Assembly: GCF_003989665.1 (NCBI RefSeq)
Contig: NZ_RZIJ01000001.1
Coordinates: 620,001-684,000, forward strand
Reading direction: 5' to 3'
From: Azospirillum doebereinerae
GTDB taxonomy: Bacteria > Pseudomonadota > Alphaproteobacteria > Azospirillales > Azospirillaceae
DNA length: 64,000 nt
The stretch's first letter is position 1; every line of letters begins with the position of its first letter. The position numbers were made by a program, and so were the translations under genes. The notes under the pieces are model-generated. The model was not told the DNA's origin and did no database searches. It saw only the letters and a program-made list of their open reading frames with translations. Below, piece by piece: positions 46,232 to 54,699 of this stretch.

Positions 46232-48679
46232 ATGCCCATGGACCGTCCAGCCCCGAAACACACTCCGCAACCGGCCGTGTCCCTCCCGGACCATCAGGCG
46301 TCGGAGATCCACGACGGACTCGTCCTGGCCCTGCTCGCGCGCAAACGCCTGCTGGTGCTGGTGGGCGAAGCCGGGTCGGGACATGCCGCCGTCTACCGGC
46401 AACTGGTCGAGCACATCGCGTCGGACGGCGCCATGGTTCTGCCGGTCACGGCAAACCCCGGCATCGAGATCGAGGATCTGATCCTGGAGGCCGCCGCTGG
46501 CGTCCGGATCGGCGAGGAGGATGCGGAGGCGGACTTCGACGCGCTGATCGGCGCGCTGGAGGAACGGCTGGATCTGGCCGGCACCGGGCTGCTGGCGGTG
46601 GAGAACGCCGGGGCGCTGGCTCCGCCGGTGCTGGCCGACCTTGTCGAACTGACCCGGTCGGAGACGGCGGCGGGACGCTTCCTTCAGGTTCTGTTGTGTG
46701 GCACCCCTGACCTGGAGCGGTCGCTGGCCCGCGCCGGGCTGTCCGACGCGTTGCGCGAACTGGGGGTCATCTACCGGATGGCGCCCGGCGCCGCCCCCTC
46801 CAACACGCCGATGGCGCTGGCGGTGGAAGCCGCGACAGCCAAGCAGCCGCCGGCCAAGACACCCAAACCCAACCAGATCGCCAAGCCGGCCTCCGTCAAG
46901 CCCGCTCCCCTCCTGGCCGCCCCCGAGCCGGCCCCGCCGGAACCGCCGCGCCGCATCCGCCAGCCGGCCAACGATTGGACCGGCGACGCCGAATGGCCGG
47001 GCCAGGACAGCGGCATCGACCGGGGCAACGGGATCGACCGGGGCGTCCGGACCGGCGCCATGGTGATGCCCGGTCCGCCCGGCGACTCCGGGATGCAGGC
47101 ACCCGATCCCACCCTGCAGCGCCCGCCGCGCCGCGCCGCGCTCTATGCCGGGGCCGCCTTGACGACGCTGGTGCTGCTCGCCGCCGCCGGGGCCGCCGTG
47201 GTGACGAGCGTTCCGGGCGTGCTGCCGCCCAACGCCCTGACGACGGCCACGGCGACGGCCACGGCGACGGTGGAGCGCGGCTGGAGCGACACGCGCTCCT
47301 TCGTGGAGCGCAACCTGCGCGGCCTGCTGGGCGGCGAGCACGACGGCGAAGCCCTGGCGCTGGGCACCCCGCGCACGGCCCATGCGGATACCCGCGGCTT
47401 CCAGCCGCCTTTGGTGCTGCCGCCAGCCCAGCCGGTCGAGCCGCACGCCACCATTACCCAACCGGTCCAGCCGCCGGGCCCGCAAGCCCAAGCCCCTCAC
47501 ACCCAGACGGCGCCGATCCAGACCGCCGCGTTGCCGCCGGCCGCACCGGCCGCCGCCCTCCCGACCTCCGTTGCCCCGATGGCGCCCGAGCAACCCGCCA
47601 TGCCCCCGGCGCCGTCCTCCGCGCCGCCGGCAGCTCCGGCGAACAGCGAGGCGGCCCCCGGCACGGCGGCGCTGCCGCCGCTGGAGGAGCCGGCCCACGT
47701 CTCCCCGCTCGCGGCTCCGCTCGGCTTCGACGGCGACGCCGGGCTGGCGCAGCGCGCCCGCGCCCTGGTCGATCAGGCCCGCCGCCAGATTGCCGGAAAA
47801 CGCCTGACCACACCGCCGGGCGACAACGCCTACGAGACGGTCCAGCGCCTCCGCCAGACCGCGCCGTCCGCGCCGGAAGCCGCGGAGTTGACCGCGACGA
47901 TGGCCGACACCTACCGGCGCTGGGCGGCCCTGGCCGAGCGCGACGCCGACTGGAACGAGGCCAGACGCTTCTACGAGCGCGCCCTGATGGTCTCTCCCGA
48001 CAGTCCCGATCTGCCCGAGCGGATCAAGGCGGCGGGCGAGCGCCGCAGCCTCGGCCCCGCGCCCTCGCTGGCCAATCCGGCGCTCTCCGCCCCGGCGACG
48101 GCGACGCCCGGCCTGCACAGCCGCGAATCGGTGCTGGCCCTGCTGCGCAACCCGACCGAGCTGACCCGCGCCCTGCAATCCGGCACCGCCCCCGACACAA
48201 GGCTGGACAACGGCAAGACCCTGCTGATGGTCGCCGCCGAACAGGGTCTGACCGACGCCACCCGCATCCTGCTGGACCGCAAGGCCCGAACCGACCTGCG
48301 CACGTCGGACGGCGCCACCGCCGTGATGTACGCGGCCTGGGGCGGCTACGAGAGCGTGGTCACCGCGCTGGCCGACGGCGGCGCCGACCTCGACGCCACC
48401 AACGACGACGGCAAGACGGCGCTGATGGCGGCGGCGGCGCGCGGGCACACCGGCGTGGCGAACGCCCTGCTCCACCGTGGGGTGGCGGTGGACCGGACGA
48501 CGGCGAACGGCTGGTCGGCGCTGATGTACGCCGCCAACAACGGGCATGACCGGGCGGCGGCGCTGCTGCTGGAACGTGGCGCCAACCCGTACCGCATGGA
48601 CACCAACGGCAACTCGGCCCTGACGCTGGGCGCGCTGCAAGGCCATGTCCAGGTGGTCGAGGCGCTGAAGCCCCGCTGA
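46232..48679 (+). CDS. Degenerate ExeA-like ATPase fused to membrane anchor, TPR-like and ankyrin domains
   Basis: 815 aa in a single frame. Residues ~25-180 resemble the ExeA/GspA AAA domain: 'FLQVLLCGTPDLERSLARAG' (150-169) fits its sensor region. The P-loop reads GEAGSGHA (45-52), lacking Lys and Ser/Thr, and the Walker B reads LLAVEN (120-125), so ATP hydrolysis looks lost. A Pro-rich cytoplasmic linker leads to one membrane helix (~303-326, preceded by RPPRR, hence N-in). A long Pro/Ala-rich stretch (~385-500), a TPR-like region (~550-600) and five ankyrin repeats (658-815) follow, all predicted periplasmic. GspA anchors peptidoglycan, but no secretion genes are near. Divergent from the ROK gene, convergent with the pseudo-caspase gene. 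Confidence 0.8.
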   Translation: MPMDRPAPKHTPQPAVSLPDHQASEIHDGLVLALLARKRLLVLVGEAGSGHAAVYRQLVEHIASDGAMVLPVTANPGIEIEDLILEAAAGVRIGEEDAEADFDALIGALEERLDLAGTGLLAVENAGALAPPVLADLVELTRSETAAGRFLQVLLCGTPDLERSLARAGLSDALRELGVIYRMAPGAAPSNTPMALAVEAATAKQPPAKTPKPNQIAKPASVKPAPLLAAPEPAPPEPPRRIRQPANDWTGDAEWPGQDSGIDRGNGIDRGVRTGAMVMPGPPGDSGMQAPDPTLQRPPRRAALYAGAALTTLVLLAAAGAAVVTSVPGVLPPNALTTATATATATVERGWSDTRSFVERNLRGLLGGEHDGEALALGTPRTAHADTRGFQPPLVLPPAQPVEPHATITQPVQPPGPQAQAPHTQTAPIQTAALPPAAPAAALPTSVAPMAPEQPAMPPAPSSAPPAAPANSEAAPGTAALPPLEEPAHVSPLAAPLGFDGDAGLAQRARALVDQARRQIAGKRLTTPPGDNAYETVQRLRQTAPSAPEAAELTATMADTYRRWAALAERDADWNEARRFYERALMVSPDSPDLPERIKAAGERRSLGPAPSLANPALSAPATATPGLHSRESVLALLRNPTELTRALQSGTAPDTRLDNGKTLLMVAAEQGLTDATRILLDRKARTDLRTSDGATAVMYAAWGGYESVVTALADGGADLDATNDDGKTALMAAAARGHTGVANALLHRGVAVDRTTANGWSALMYAANNGHDRAAALLLERGANPYRMDTNGNSALTLGALQGHVQVVEALKPR

Positions 48680-48693
48680 GACATTCTGATGAG

Positions 48694-48737
48694 CCGGAGC
48701 GCCGCGCCTTCCAGCCTTGGAAGGGGCGCCGCTCCGG
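48694..48737. terminator. Convergent terminator hairpin
   Basis: Arms of 19 bases (48694-48712 with 48719-48737, a few mismatches) fill the 67-bp gap between two convergent genes. U-runs are weak. Confidence 0.6.
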
Positions 48738-48746
48738 AGGTGTGGA

Positions 48747-50321
48747 TCAGTCGTCCAGCTTGACCGGCCCGCGCCACAGCCCGGCGCTCCGGCTGCCGTC
48801 GCCGAATCGGAAGACCCCCGGGCCGTCCGGCTGGCCGTCGCGGAACCGCCCGGCGAAGCGGCTGCCGTCCAGGAAGGTCATGACGCCGTAACCCGACATC
48901 AGGTCGCGCGACCATTCCCCCTCGTAGGTCTGACCGTTGGCGAAGCGGTAGACGCCGAACCCCTCGCGGCTGGGACGGCCGAGCCCGCCGTTCCCCTCGC
49001 TCTGCGACCACGCCCCCTCGTAACGGTCGCCGTTGGGAAACTGGTAGCTCCAATGGCCGCCGCGCCCGCCGCGCGCCCGCTCCGCCGCCGTCCGTGCGCT
49101 GCCCACCGCCTGCATCGCCCGCTGTTCCGCCGTCCCGGCCGGTCCGTCGGCTCCTTGCGGATCCGAAGCGCCGGAGGGCGGCAGCGTGGCGACGCCGTCC
49201 GGAGCCATGGACGGTTCGGAGGACGGCCCGGCCTCGACCGCGCCGCGCGGCAACGCCGCCACCGGGGGCGGCGGCTCGCCCCAACGCTCCGACAGGGTGC
49301 CGGCGGTGACGTAGCCGATCCGGCCGGCGGCGTCGCGGACACGCACCCAGCTTCCCTGCGGCACCGCCTCGATCACCGTCACCGCGTCGCCGCGCGCCAG
49401 CGGCGCCACGCCGCGCGCCCCGACCGCCGGGCGCTCGAACAGCATGCCGCCGCGCACCGCCTCGTAGCGGCCGGGCGACAGGGCGGCGGGGACGTTGGGC
49501 GGCGCAGGGGACGCTTCCTTGGCCGGAGGTTCCTTTGGCGGTTCCTTCGGCACCGGCTTGACCGCCGCGACCACCGCCGGGACCAGCACCAGATCGCCGC
49601 CCAGCCGGTCCTGGAGCCAGGGCAGTTGTCGCCCCCCGCTGCGCGTGGCGACGGCGCGGGCGACCTCCGCCAGCGAATCGCGCAAGGGGACGCCCGGCTT
49701 GACGATCTCGCGGGCCAAAGCGGCGGTGAAGGCGTCCGGCCCCTTGCCGGTCGCGGCGACCGGCGGCACGCCCGGCCGGTGCGCATAGATCACGAACAGC
49801 CCGTCCGCCTCCAGCGGCGTGCCGAGCGCGCCGCCGCCGACCCGTTCGGCCAGCGGGTTGTCGCCCCCGGCCGGGTCGAGCGCCACCACCGTCCGGCGCC
49901 CGATTCCGCGCAGGTCGCCCAGCAAAGCGTCGAGGTCCAGCGCATCGCGCGGCAGGTCGCCGGCGGTGGCGGGGGCGGCGTCGGTTGGCAAGAGATACTC
50001 GCGCTCCTCCACCCCCACCGCGAGACCGCTGTAATAGACGAAGCCGAGATCGGCGCCGGACAGCGATTCGCGGAAGCGTTCCAGCGCCGATTCCATGGCG
50101 ACGCGGCCGAGATTGTCGGCCCGCGTCACGCTGAAGCCCGCCTTGCGCAGCGCCGCCGCCATCGCCGCCGCGTTGACGCCGACCGTGGCGACCTCCCCGG
50201 CCGCGGCGGCGTAACGCGCGTTGCCCAGCACCAGCGCGACGCGCTTCTCCACCGCCCCCGCCGGCTCCATTGCCAGCAGAAGCGCTCCGGCGAACAACGA
50301 TCCCCACAGCACGGCCTTCAC
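48747..50321 (-). CDS. Secreted pseudo-caspase with SH3 and MORN repeats
   Basis: 524 aa. A signal peptide (1-23, ending AGA) precedes a caspase-like (peptidase C14) fold: 'KRVALVLGNARY' (26-37), 'LRKAGFSV', 'LGFVYYSG' (92-99) and 'VVALDPAGGDNPL'. The catalytic His expected after YYSG is Leu100, and the Cys expected after LDA is replaced by Pro/Ala/Gly, so it should be proteolytically dead. A Pro/Lys linker, a bacterial SH3 domain (~281-346) and four MORN repeats (~426-516) follow. GTG start at 50321 is supported by GGGAGG 7 bases upstream. The likely place is the periplasm or cell envelope. Confidence 0.8.
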   Translation of the reverse strand: MKAVLWGSLFAGALLLAMEPAGAVEKRVALVLGNARYAAAAGEVATVGVNAAAMAAALRKAGFSVTRADNLGRVAMESALERFRESLSGADLGFVYYSGLAVGVEEREYLLPTDAAPATAGDLPRDALDLDALLGDLRGIGRRTVVALDPAGGDNPLAERVGGGALGTPLEADGLFVIYAHRPGVPPVAATGKGPDAFTAALAREIVKPGVPLRDSLAEVARAVATRSGGRQLPWLQDRLGGDLVLVPAVVAAVKPVPKEPPKEPPAKEASPAPPNVPAALSPGRYEAVRGGMLFERPAVGARGVAPLARGDAVTVIEAVPQGSWVRVRDAAGRIGYVTAGTLSERWGEPPPPVAALPRGAVEAGPSSEPSMAPDGVATLPPSGASDPQGADGPAGTAEQRAMQAVGSARTAAERARGGRGGHWSYQFPNGDRYEGAWSQSEGNGGLGRPSREGFGVYRFANGQTYEGEWSRDLMSGYGVMTFLDGSRFAGRFRDGQPDGPGVFRFGDGSRSAGLWRGPVKLDD

Positions 50322-50518
50322 CCCGGCCCCTCCCGCTTCCCTGCCTCGAGTCCGCGGGAGCATAGCCGTTCCATCCGGCCGCGCCTCCCGTTCTTTCGAG
50401 GCGTCCAGCCGGCGGGCGCTACCCCGCGCGAAAGGGGATGAGCGGCGAGGTTGCGCTTTTCCTTTGCGACAAAGCCGCCTATATGACGCGCTTTCCGCAC
50501 CGATTCTCGAGGACCGCC

Positions 50519-50782
50519 ATGCCGCCCGCCAAACCCACCGCCGCCCGGATCTCCGACACCGAAATCGCCCGCGTCCAAGGCTACCTGCGCAAGACGCTGG
50601 GCAACCCCAAGCTCGTGATCGAGGCCCCGGCCAAGCCCGGCCAGTCGGCCGAGGTGACGCTGGACGGCGAGTTCTTCGGCACGCTGAACCGCGACGAGGA
50701 CGAGGGCGAGGTCTCCTACGCGCTGCACGTCGTGATCCTGGAAGAGGACCTGCCGGAGCCTCCGGCCCTCCCGCGCCGCTGA
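50519..50782 (+). CDS. DUF3126-family small protein
   Basis: 87-aa soluble protein. 'EIARVQGYLRKTLGNPKLVI' (about 15-34) and 'LDGEFFGTLNRDEDEGEVSY' (about 48-67) fit the alphaproteobacterial DUF3126 family, whose function is unknown. Start at 50519 (MPPAKPTAA) matches the family; earlier in-frame codons overlap the promoter region. Confidence 0.82.
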   Translation: MPPAKPTAARISDTEIARVQGYLRKTLGNPKLVIEAPAKPGQSAEVTLDGEFFGTLNRDEDEGEVSYALHVVILEEDLPEPPALPRR

Positions 50783-50805
50783 CGGCGGACGCAATTTGCG
50801 GGGCC

Positions 50806-50852
50806 CCCTCCCCGACACTCCCCCGCCTTTCGCGGGAGAGGGATGGGGAGGG
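50806..50852. terminator. Long GC hairpin between convergent genes
   Basis: 21-base arms (50806-50826 with 50832-50852, several mismatches) with a CTTTC loop, between the DUF3126 gene and a minus-strand membrane protein gene. It resembles the CCCTC...GAGGG palindromes at 58.2 and 62.5 kb. Confidence 0.55.
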
Positions 50853-50871
50853 AGCAACGACCCGCCCCCGC

Positions 50872-51501
50872 TCAACGGCTGTGGGGGCGAAGCTCCGCCG
50901 CCAGGGCCGCCAGCAGGCCCTCGCCGCTCGACAGGCTCAGCCCGCGCACCAGCACGATGGCGCGCCGCCCGTCGCGCCGGTGCAGCACCAGCCGAACGCC
51001 GCGCCCGCCGGCCTCCTTCATCGCCGCCTTGACCGCGTCCGGCGCCACGCCGCCGCCGACCAGTTCCAGCTCCGTCTTGTGGCCGTAGTCGCGGCTGGGA
51101 TCGATCCAGGCGACGAACAGCGGCCGCCCGCCGATCATCGGGTACAGCGTCAGGTCGCGGATGTTCTCGTGCCGGTAGATGCGGGCGCCGTCCACCGTCA
51201 GCCCGGCCTTGGTGACGCCCAGCCGCACCGCGCGCCGCCGCACCGTCTCGCTCAGCATGACCACCCACAGCACCATCACCGGCACCGCGCACAGGCCCGC
51301 CAGCCATTGCAGCATCCGGGCGGTGTGGTCGGGCGCCAGTCCGGATCCGGCGATCAGCCCCGCCGCCAGCAGGCCGGCGACCAGCAGATAGCGCGTGCGG
51401 ATGCGCGGACCGATGCCCGGCGTCGCCACGAACACGGCGCCGCTGCCCGAGTCCTCGCGCGTGACTTCGACCGGCGGCGGGGGAGAGGGAGCGGCGGGCA
51501 T
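50872..51501 (-). CDS. Membrane protein with two helices and cytoplasmic PH-like domain, unknown
   Basis: 209 aa. A Pro-rich N-terminus precedes two membrane helices (about 40-60 and 67-88 from MPAAP). A soluble C-terminal part with alternating strands follows ('LGVTKAGLTVDGARIYRHEN', 'RPLFVAWIDPS'). The layout resembles bacterial PH-domain membrane proteins, but no motif is decisive. The start at 51501 is preferred; the upstream in-frame extension is very Arg-rich and overlaps the next gene's promoter. Divergent from the ABC operon. Confidence 0.7.
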   Translation of the reverse strand: MPAAPSPPPPVEVTREDSGSGAVFVATPGIGPRIRTRYLLVAGLLAAGLIAGSGLAPDHTARMLQWLAGLCAVPVMVLWVVMLSETVRRRAVRLGVTKAGLTVDGARIYRHENIRDLTLYPMIGGRPLFVAWIDPSRDYGHKTELELVGGGVAPDAVKAAMKEAGGRGVRLVLHRRDGRRAIVLVRGLSLSSGEGLLAALAAELRPHSR

Positions 51502-51698
51502 GGGCGTGATCCTGGGCTTGGCAACCGCGCGCCGTCCAGCCTTATCGCGGACACGGCCACTTCGGACGCTTTCTTCAATGCTTTCAAACGACTGGGCCAC
51601 CAGCCCGCGACGGTGCCGCCTCTGGCGCCGAAGACGCGTCGGTGTTAGCGTTTGCAACTCTTACCCACATCCGATCCGCGCTGGAAGGATCCTCGCCC

Positions 51699-52556
51699 GT
51701 GCACACCGCGCCACCGCCCCGATCCGACGGGGCGTCCACACCCGTGCCCGCCTCCAGCGCCCCCGCCGACGGCCCCGGCCACCCCATCGTCGACATCCGG
51801 GGCCTGTCGCTGATCTACCCCACCGCCGACCAGCCGGTCACCGCGCTGAGCGACGTCAGCCTGTCCATCGCCAAGGGCGATTTCGTCTCGCTGATCGGGC
51901 CGAGCGGGTGCGGCAAGACCACCCTGCTGCGCGTCATCGCCGATCTGGAACGCCCGACCTCCGGCCGCATCGCGGTGGAAGGGCTGTCGCCCGAACAGGC
52001 CCGGCTGAAACGGCTGTACGGCTATGTCTTCCAAGCCCCGGCGCTCTATCCCTGGCGCAACGTCGAGCGCAACGTGATGCTGCCGCTGGAGATCATGGGG
52101 CTGCCCGCCGCCGAGCGCCGGACCCGCGCCCGCGCGCAGTTGGAGCGCGTCGGGCTGGCCGGCTTCGAGCGGAAATTCCCCTGGCAGCTCTCGGGCGGCA
52201 TGCAGCAGCGGGTGTCGATCGCCCGCGCGCTGGCGCTCCAGCCCGACCTGCTGCTGCTGGACGAGCCCTTCGGCGCGCTCGACGAGATCACCCGCGACCA
52301 TCTGAACCTGCACTTGACGCAACTGTGGCGGGCCACCGGAAAGACCTGCGTCTTCGTCACCCATTCCATCGCCGAGGCCGTGTTCCTGTCGACCCGCATC
52401 GTGGTGATGAGCCCGCGCCCCGGCCGCATCCTCGACGTCATCGACTGCGACCTGCCGCGCGAGCGCACGCTGGACATCCGCGAGACGCCGGAGTTCGCCG
52501 CCATCGCCCACCGTGTCCGCGAAGGGCTGAAGGAAGGCCACAGCTATGACGACTAG
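51699..52556 (+). CDS. ABC transporter ATP-binding protein, nitrate/sulfonate/taurine type
   Basis: 285-aa ATPase of the SsuB/TauB class. Walker A GPSGCGKTT is at about 67-75, followed by 'GYVFQAPALYPWRNVERNV', signature LSGGMQQR, Walker B LLLLDEPFGALDE and the H-loop in 'FVTHSIAEAV'. A Pro/Ala-rich N-terminus of about 25 residues precedes the domain. The GTG at 51699 (AAGGA upstream) is preferred over a GTG at 51642. It overlaps the next gene by 11 bp. Confidence 0.9.
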   Translation: MHTAPPPRSDGASTPVPASSAPADGPGHPIVDIRGLSLIYPTADQPVTALSDVSLSIAKGDFVSLIGPSGCGKTTLLRVIADLERPTSGRIAVEGLSPEQARLKRLYGYVFQAPALYPWRNVERNVMLPLEIMGLPAAERRTRARAQLERVGLAGFERKFPWQLSGGMQQRVSIARALALQPDLLLLDEPFGALDEITRDHLNLHLTQLWRATGKTCVFVTHSIAEAVFLSTRIVVMSPRPGRILDVIDCDLPRERTLDIRETPEFAAIAHRVREGLKEGHSYDD

Positions 52557-53412
52557 GCGGTTCCTGCCCGTCGCCACCATGACGCTGCTGCTGGTCGCCG
52601 TCTGGTACGCGGGCGCCCTGTGGCTGAACGCCCCGCAGGCGGAGGAAGCGCTGGTCCGCGCGGCCAAACCCTGGGGCTGGACCGACCTGCTGGCCCAGGC
52701 CTACGGCATGAAGCGCCCGATCCTGCCCACCCCGGACCAGGTGGCGGTGGAGCTGTGGAACTCGCTGACCGGCACCACGCCCACCAGCCCGCGCAACCTG
52801 CTGTTCCACGCCTGGGTGACGGCGGAGGCGGCGCTGACCGGGCTGGCGATGGGGCTGGCGCTGGGCACGTTGCTGGCGGTCGGCATCGTCCACACCCGCA
52901 CGCTGGAGTACAGCCTGCTGCCCTGGGTCATCGCCTCGCAGACCATCCCGATCCTGGCCATCGCGCCGATGATCGTGGTGATCCTCGGCAATCTCGGGCT
53001 GACCGGGCTGCTGCCCAAGGCGGTGATCTGCATGTATCTGTGCTTCTTCCCGATCACGGTGGGCATGGTGAAGGGGCTGCGCGCCGCCGATCCGCTGTGG
53101 CTCGACCTGATGCGGACCTATTCGGCGGGGGGATTGCGGAGTTTCTGGTCGCTGCGGCTTCCGGCCTCGCTGCCCTTCCTGTTCGCCAGCCTCAAGGTGT
53201 CGGTCGCCATCAGCGTCGTCGGCGCCATCGTCGGCGAACTGCCGACCGGCGGACAAGCCGGCTTGGGCGCACGGCTGCTGTCGGGGTCCTACTACGGCCA
53301 GACCGTGCAGATCTGGAGCGCGCTGGTCATGGCCTCCCTTCTCTCCGTGTTGCTGATCGGCGTGGTCCGCACCGTCGAACTGGCCCTGCTGGGCAAGGCG
53401 GGTGCGCGATGA
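52546..53412 (+). CDS. ABC transporter permease, SsuC-like (first)
   Basis: 288-aa inner-membrane permease with about six helices. The EAA loop reads 'LMRTYSAGGLRSFWSLRLPA' (about 187-206), the contact site for the ATPase, and 'PTPDQVAVELWNSL' is typical of this class. The last base of its stop overlaps the next gene as ATGA. Confidence 0.9.
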   Translation: MTTRRFLPVATMTLLLVAVWYAGALWLNAPQAEEALVRAAKPWGWTDLLAQAYGMKRPILPTPDQVAVELWNSLTGTTPTSPRNLLFHAWVTAEAALTGLAMGLALGTLLAVGIVHTRTLEYSLLPWVIASQTIPILAIAPMIVVILGNLGLTGLLPKAVICMYLCFFPITVGMVKGLRAADPLWLDLMRTYSAGGLRSFWSLRLPASLPFLFASLKVSVAISVVGAIVGELPTGGQAGLGARLLSGSYYGQTVQIWSALVMASLLSVLLIGVVRTVELALLGKAGAR

Positions 53413-54560
53413 CCGGTCACCACACCGCCGATCCCTACCGCACCACCCTGCGGACCGCCGCCGACTGGGGGTTGGTCGCCTTGGTCCTGATCGTGCTGGC
53501 GGCGCTTACCCTGCCGCTGGGCGCCAAGGACGGGGTCGCGCTCGGCTGGTTCGGCGGCTCGCTGGCGCCGCTGTTCCTGATCGGGGTCGCGCTCGCGGTC
53601 ATCGGCGGGCGCACCGCGCCGTCGCGGCCGCTGGGCGCCTGGGTCGAGCTGGCCGCCGTCGCGCTGGCCTGGCTGCTGCCGCTGCATCTGCTGGACGAGG
53701 AGATCGACCTGTCGGCCGGCTGGGGGCTGTGGCTGTTCCTCACCGCCGCGACGCTGCTGCTGTGGCGGGTGCTGGGAACGCTGTCCGGCGTGCCGGGCTG
53801 GACCCGATCGGTGCTGGTGCCCGGCCTGTTCGGGCTGGGGCTGCTGGCGGGGTGGGAGGTTCTGGTGCGCGGCTTCCAGGTGCCGGCCATCCTGCTGCCG
53901 GCGCCGAGCCGCATCGCCGCCGCGCTGGCCGCCAACGCGCCGGTGCTGTGGGACGATTTCGGCCAGACGGTGCTGACCGCGGTGGTGCGCGGCTACCTGA
54001 TGGGCTGCGGCGCCGGCTTCGCCGTAGCGCTGCTGGCCGACCGGGTGCCGTTCCTGGCGCGCGGGCTGCTGCCGCTCGGCAACCTCGCCAGCGCCATCCC
54101 GGTCGTCGGCATCGCCCCGATCATGGTCATGTGGTTCGGATTCGACTGGCCGTCCAAGGCGGCGGTCATCGTGGTGATGACCTTCTTCCCCATGCTGATC
54201 AACACGCTGGCCGGGCTGGACAGCTCCGAACGGATCCAGTTGGACCTGATGCGCTCCTACGGGGCCGGGCACGCGCGCACGCTGGTCAAGCTGCGGCTGC
54301 CCAACGCCCTGCCCTTCCTGTTCAACGGCTTGAAGATCAACTCCACCCTGGCGCTGATCGGCGCCATCGTGGCCGAGTTCTTCGGCACGCCGGTGGTCGG
54401 CATGGGATTCCGAATCTCGACCGAGGTGGCGCGCATGAACCTCGACATCGTCTGGGCGACCATCGCGGTGGCGGCGCTGACCGGATCGGGCTTCTACGGC
54501 GGGCTCGCTCTGCTGGAGCGGCTGACGACGGCGTGGCATCCGTCGATGCGGGAACGCTGA
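53409..54560 (+). CDS. ABC transporter permease, SsuC-like (second, with N-terminal membrane extension)
   Basis: 383 aa, about 110 residues longer than usual. The first ~130 residues hold about four extra membrane helices before a standard permease domain ('LPAPSRIAAALAANAPVLWD', EAA loop 'LMRSYGAGHARTLVKLRLPN'). Paired-permease importers of this shape are known for pyrimidine- and thiamine-precursor uptake, but the substrate here is open. No binding-protein gene follows; the operon ends. Confidence 0.88.
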   Translation: MTGHHTADPYRTTLRTAADWGLVALVLIVLAALTLPLGAKDGVALGWFGGSLAPLFLIGVALAVIGGRTAPSRPLGAWVELAAVALAWLLPLHLLDEEIDLSAGWGLWLFLTAATLLLWRVLGTLSGVPGWTRSVLVPGLFGLGLLAGWEVLVRGFQVPAILLPAPSRIAAALAANAPVLWDDFGQTVLTAVVRGYLMGCGAGFAVALLADRVPFLARGLLPLGNLASAIPVVGIAPIMVMWFGFDWPSKAAVIVVMTFFPMLINTLAGLDSSERIQLDLMRSYGAGHARTLVKLRLPNALPFLFNGLKINSTLALIGAIVAEFFGTPVVGMGFRISTEVARMNLDIVWATIAVAALTGSGFYGGLALLERLTTAWHPSMRER

Positions 54561-54597
54561 GTCGCGGATTGACCATGCGCGAATGGCCGGCGCCCGT

Positions 54598-54627
54598 TTT
54601 CGCAAATTGCCGGACGGCTTTCGCAAA
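54598..54627 (+). promoter_or_regulatory. Direct repeat TTTCGCAAA, two turns apart
   Basis: TTTCGCAAA occurs at 54598-54606 and 54619-54627, 21 bp apart, in AT-rich flanks just after the permease stop. Spacing of two helical turns suggests a protein-binding site. Confidence 0.35.
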
Positions 54628-54646
54628 ATGACGGGCAATCCGCGCC

Positions 54647-54668
54647 GGGCCGTCCGAACGGGCGGCCC
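54647..54668 (+). terminator. Hairpin after the first ABC operon
   Basis: A 9-bp GC stem with one mismatch (54647-54655 with 54660-54668) and GAAC loop, 86 bp past the permease stop; no U-run. Confidence 0.4.
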
Positions 54669-54699
54669 GCATTGTCGAAAACCACATGGAAAACACACC

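Noticed and set aside
45041..48646. A 1,200-codon open frame on the minus strand across the ROK kinase and ankyrin genes
   Set aside because: It is antisense to the ankyrin protein, whose domains and repeats are recognisable, and its product is low-complexity Arg/Gly/Val/Gln sequence.
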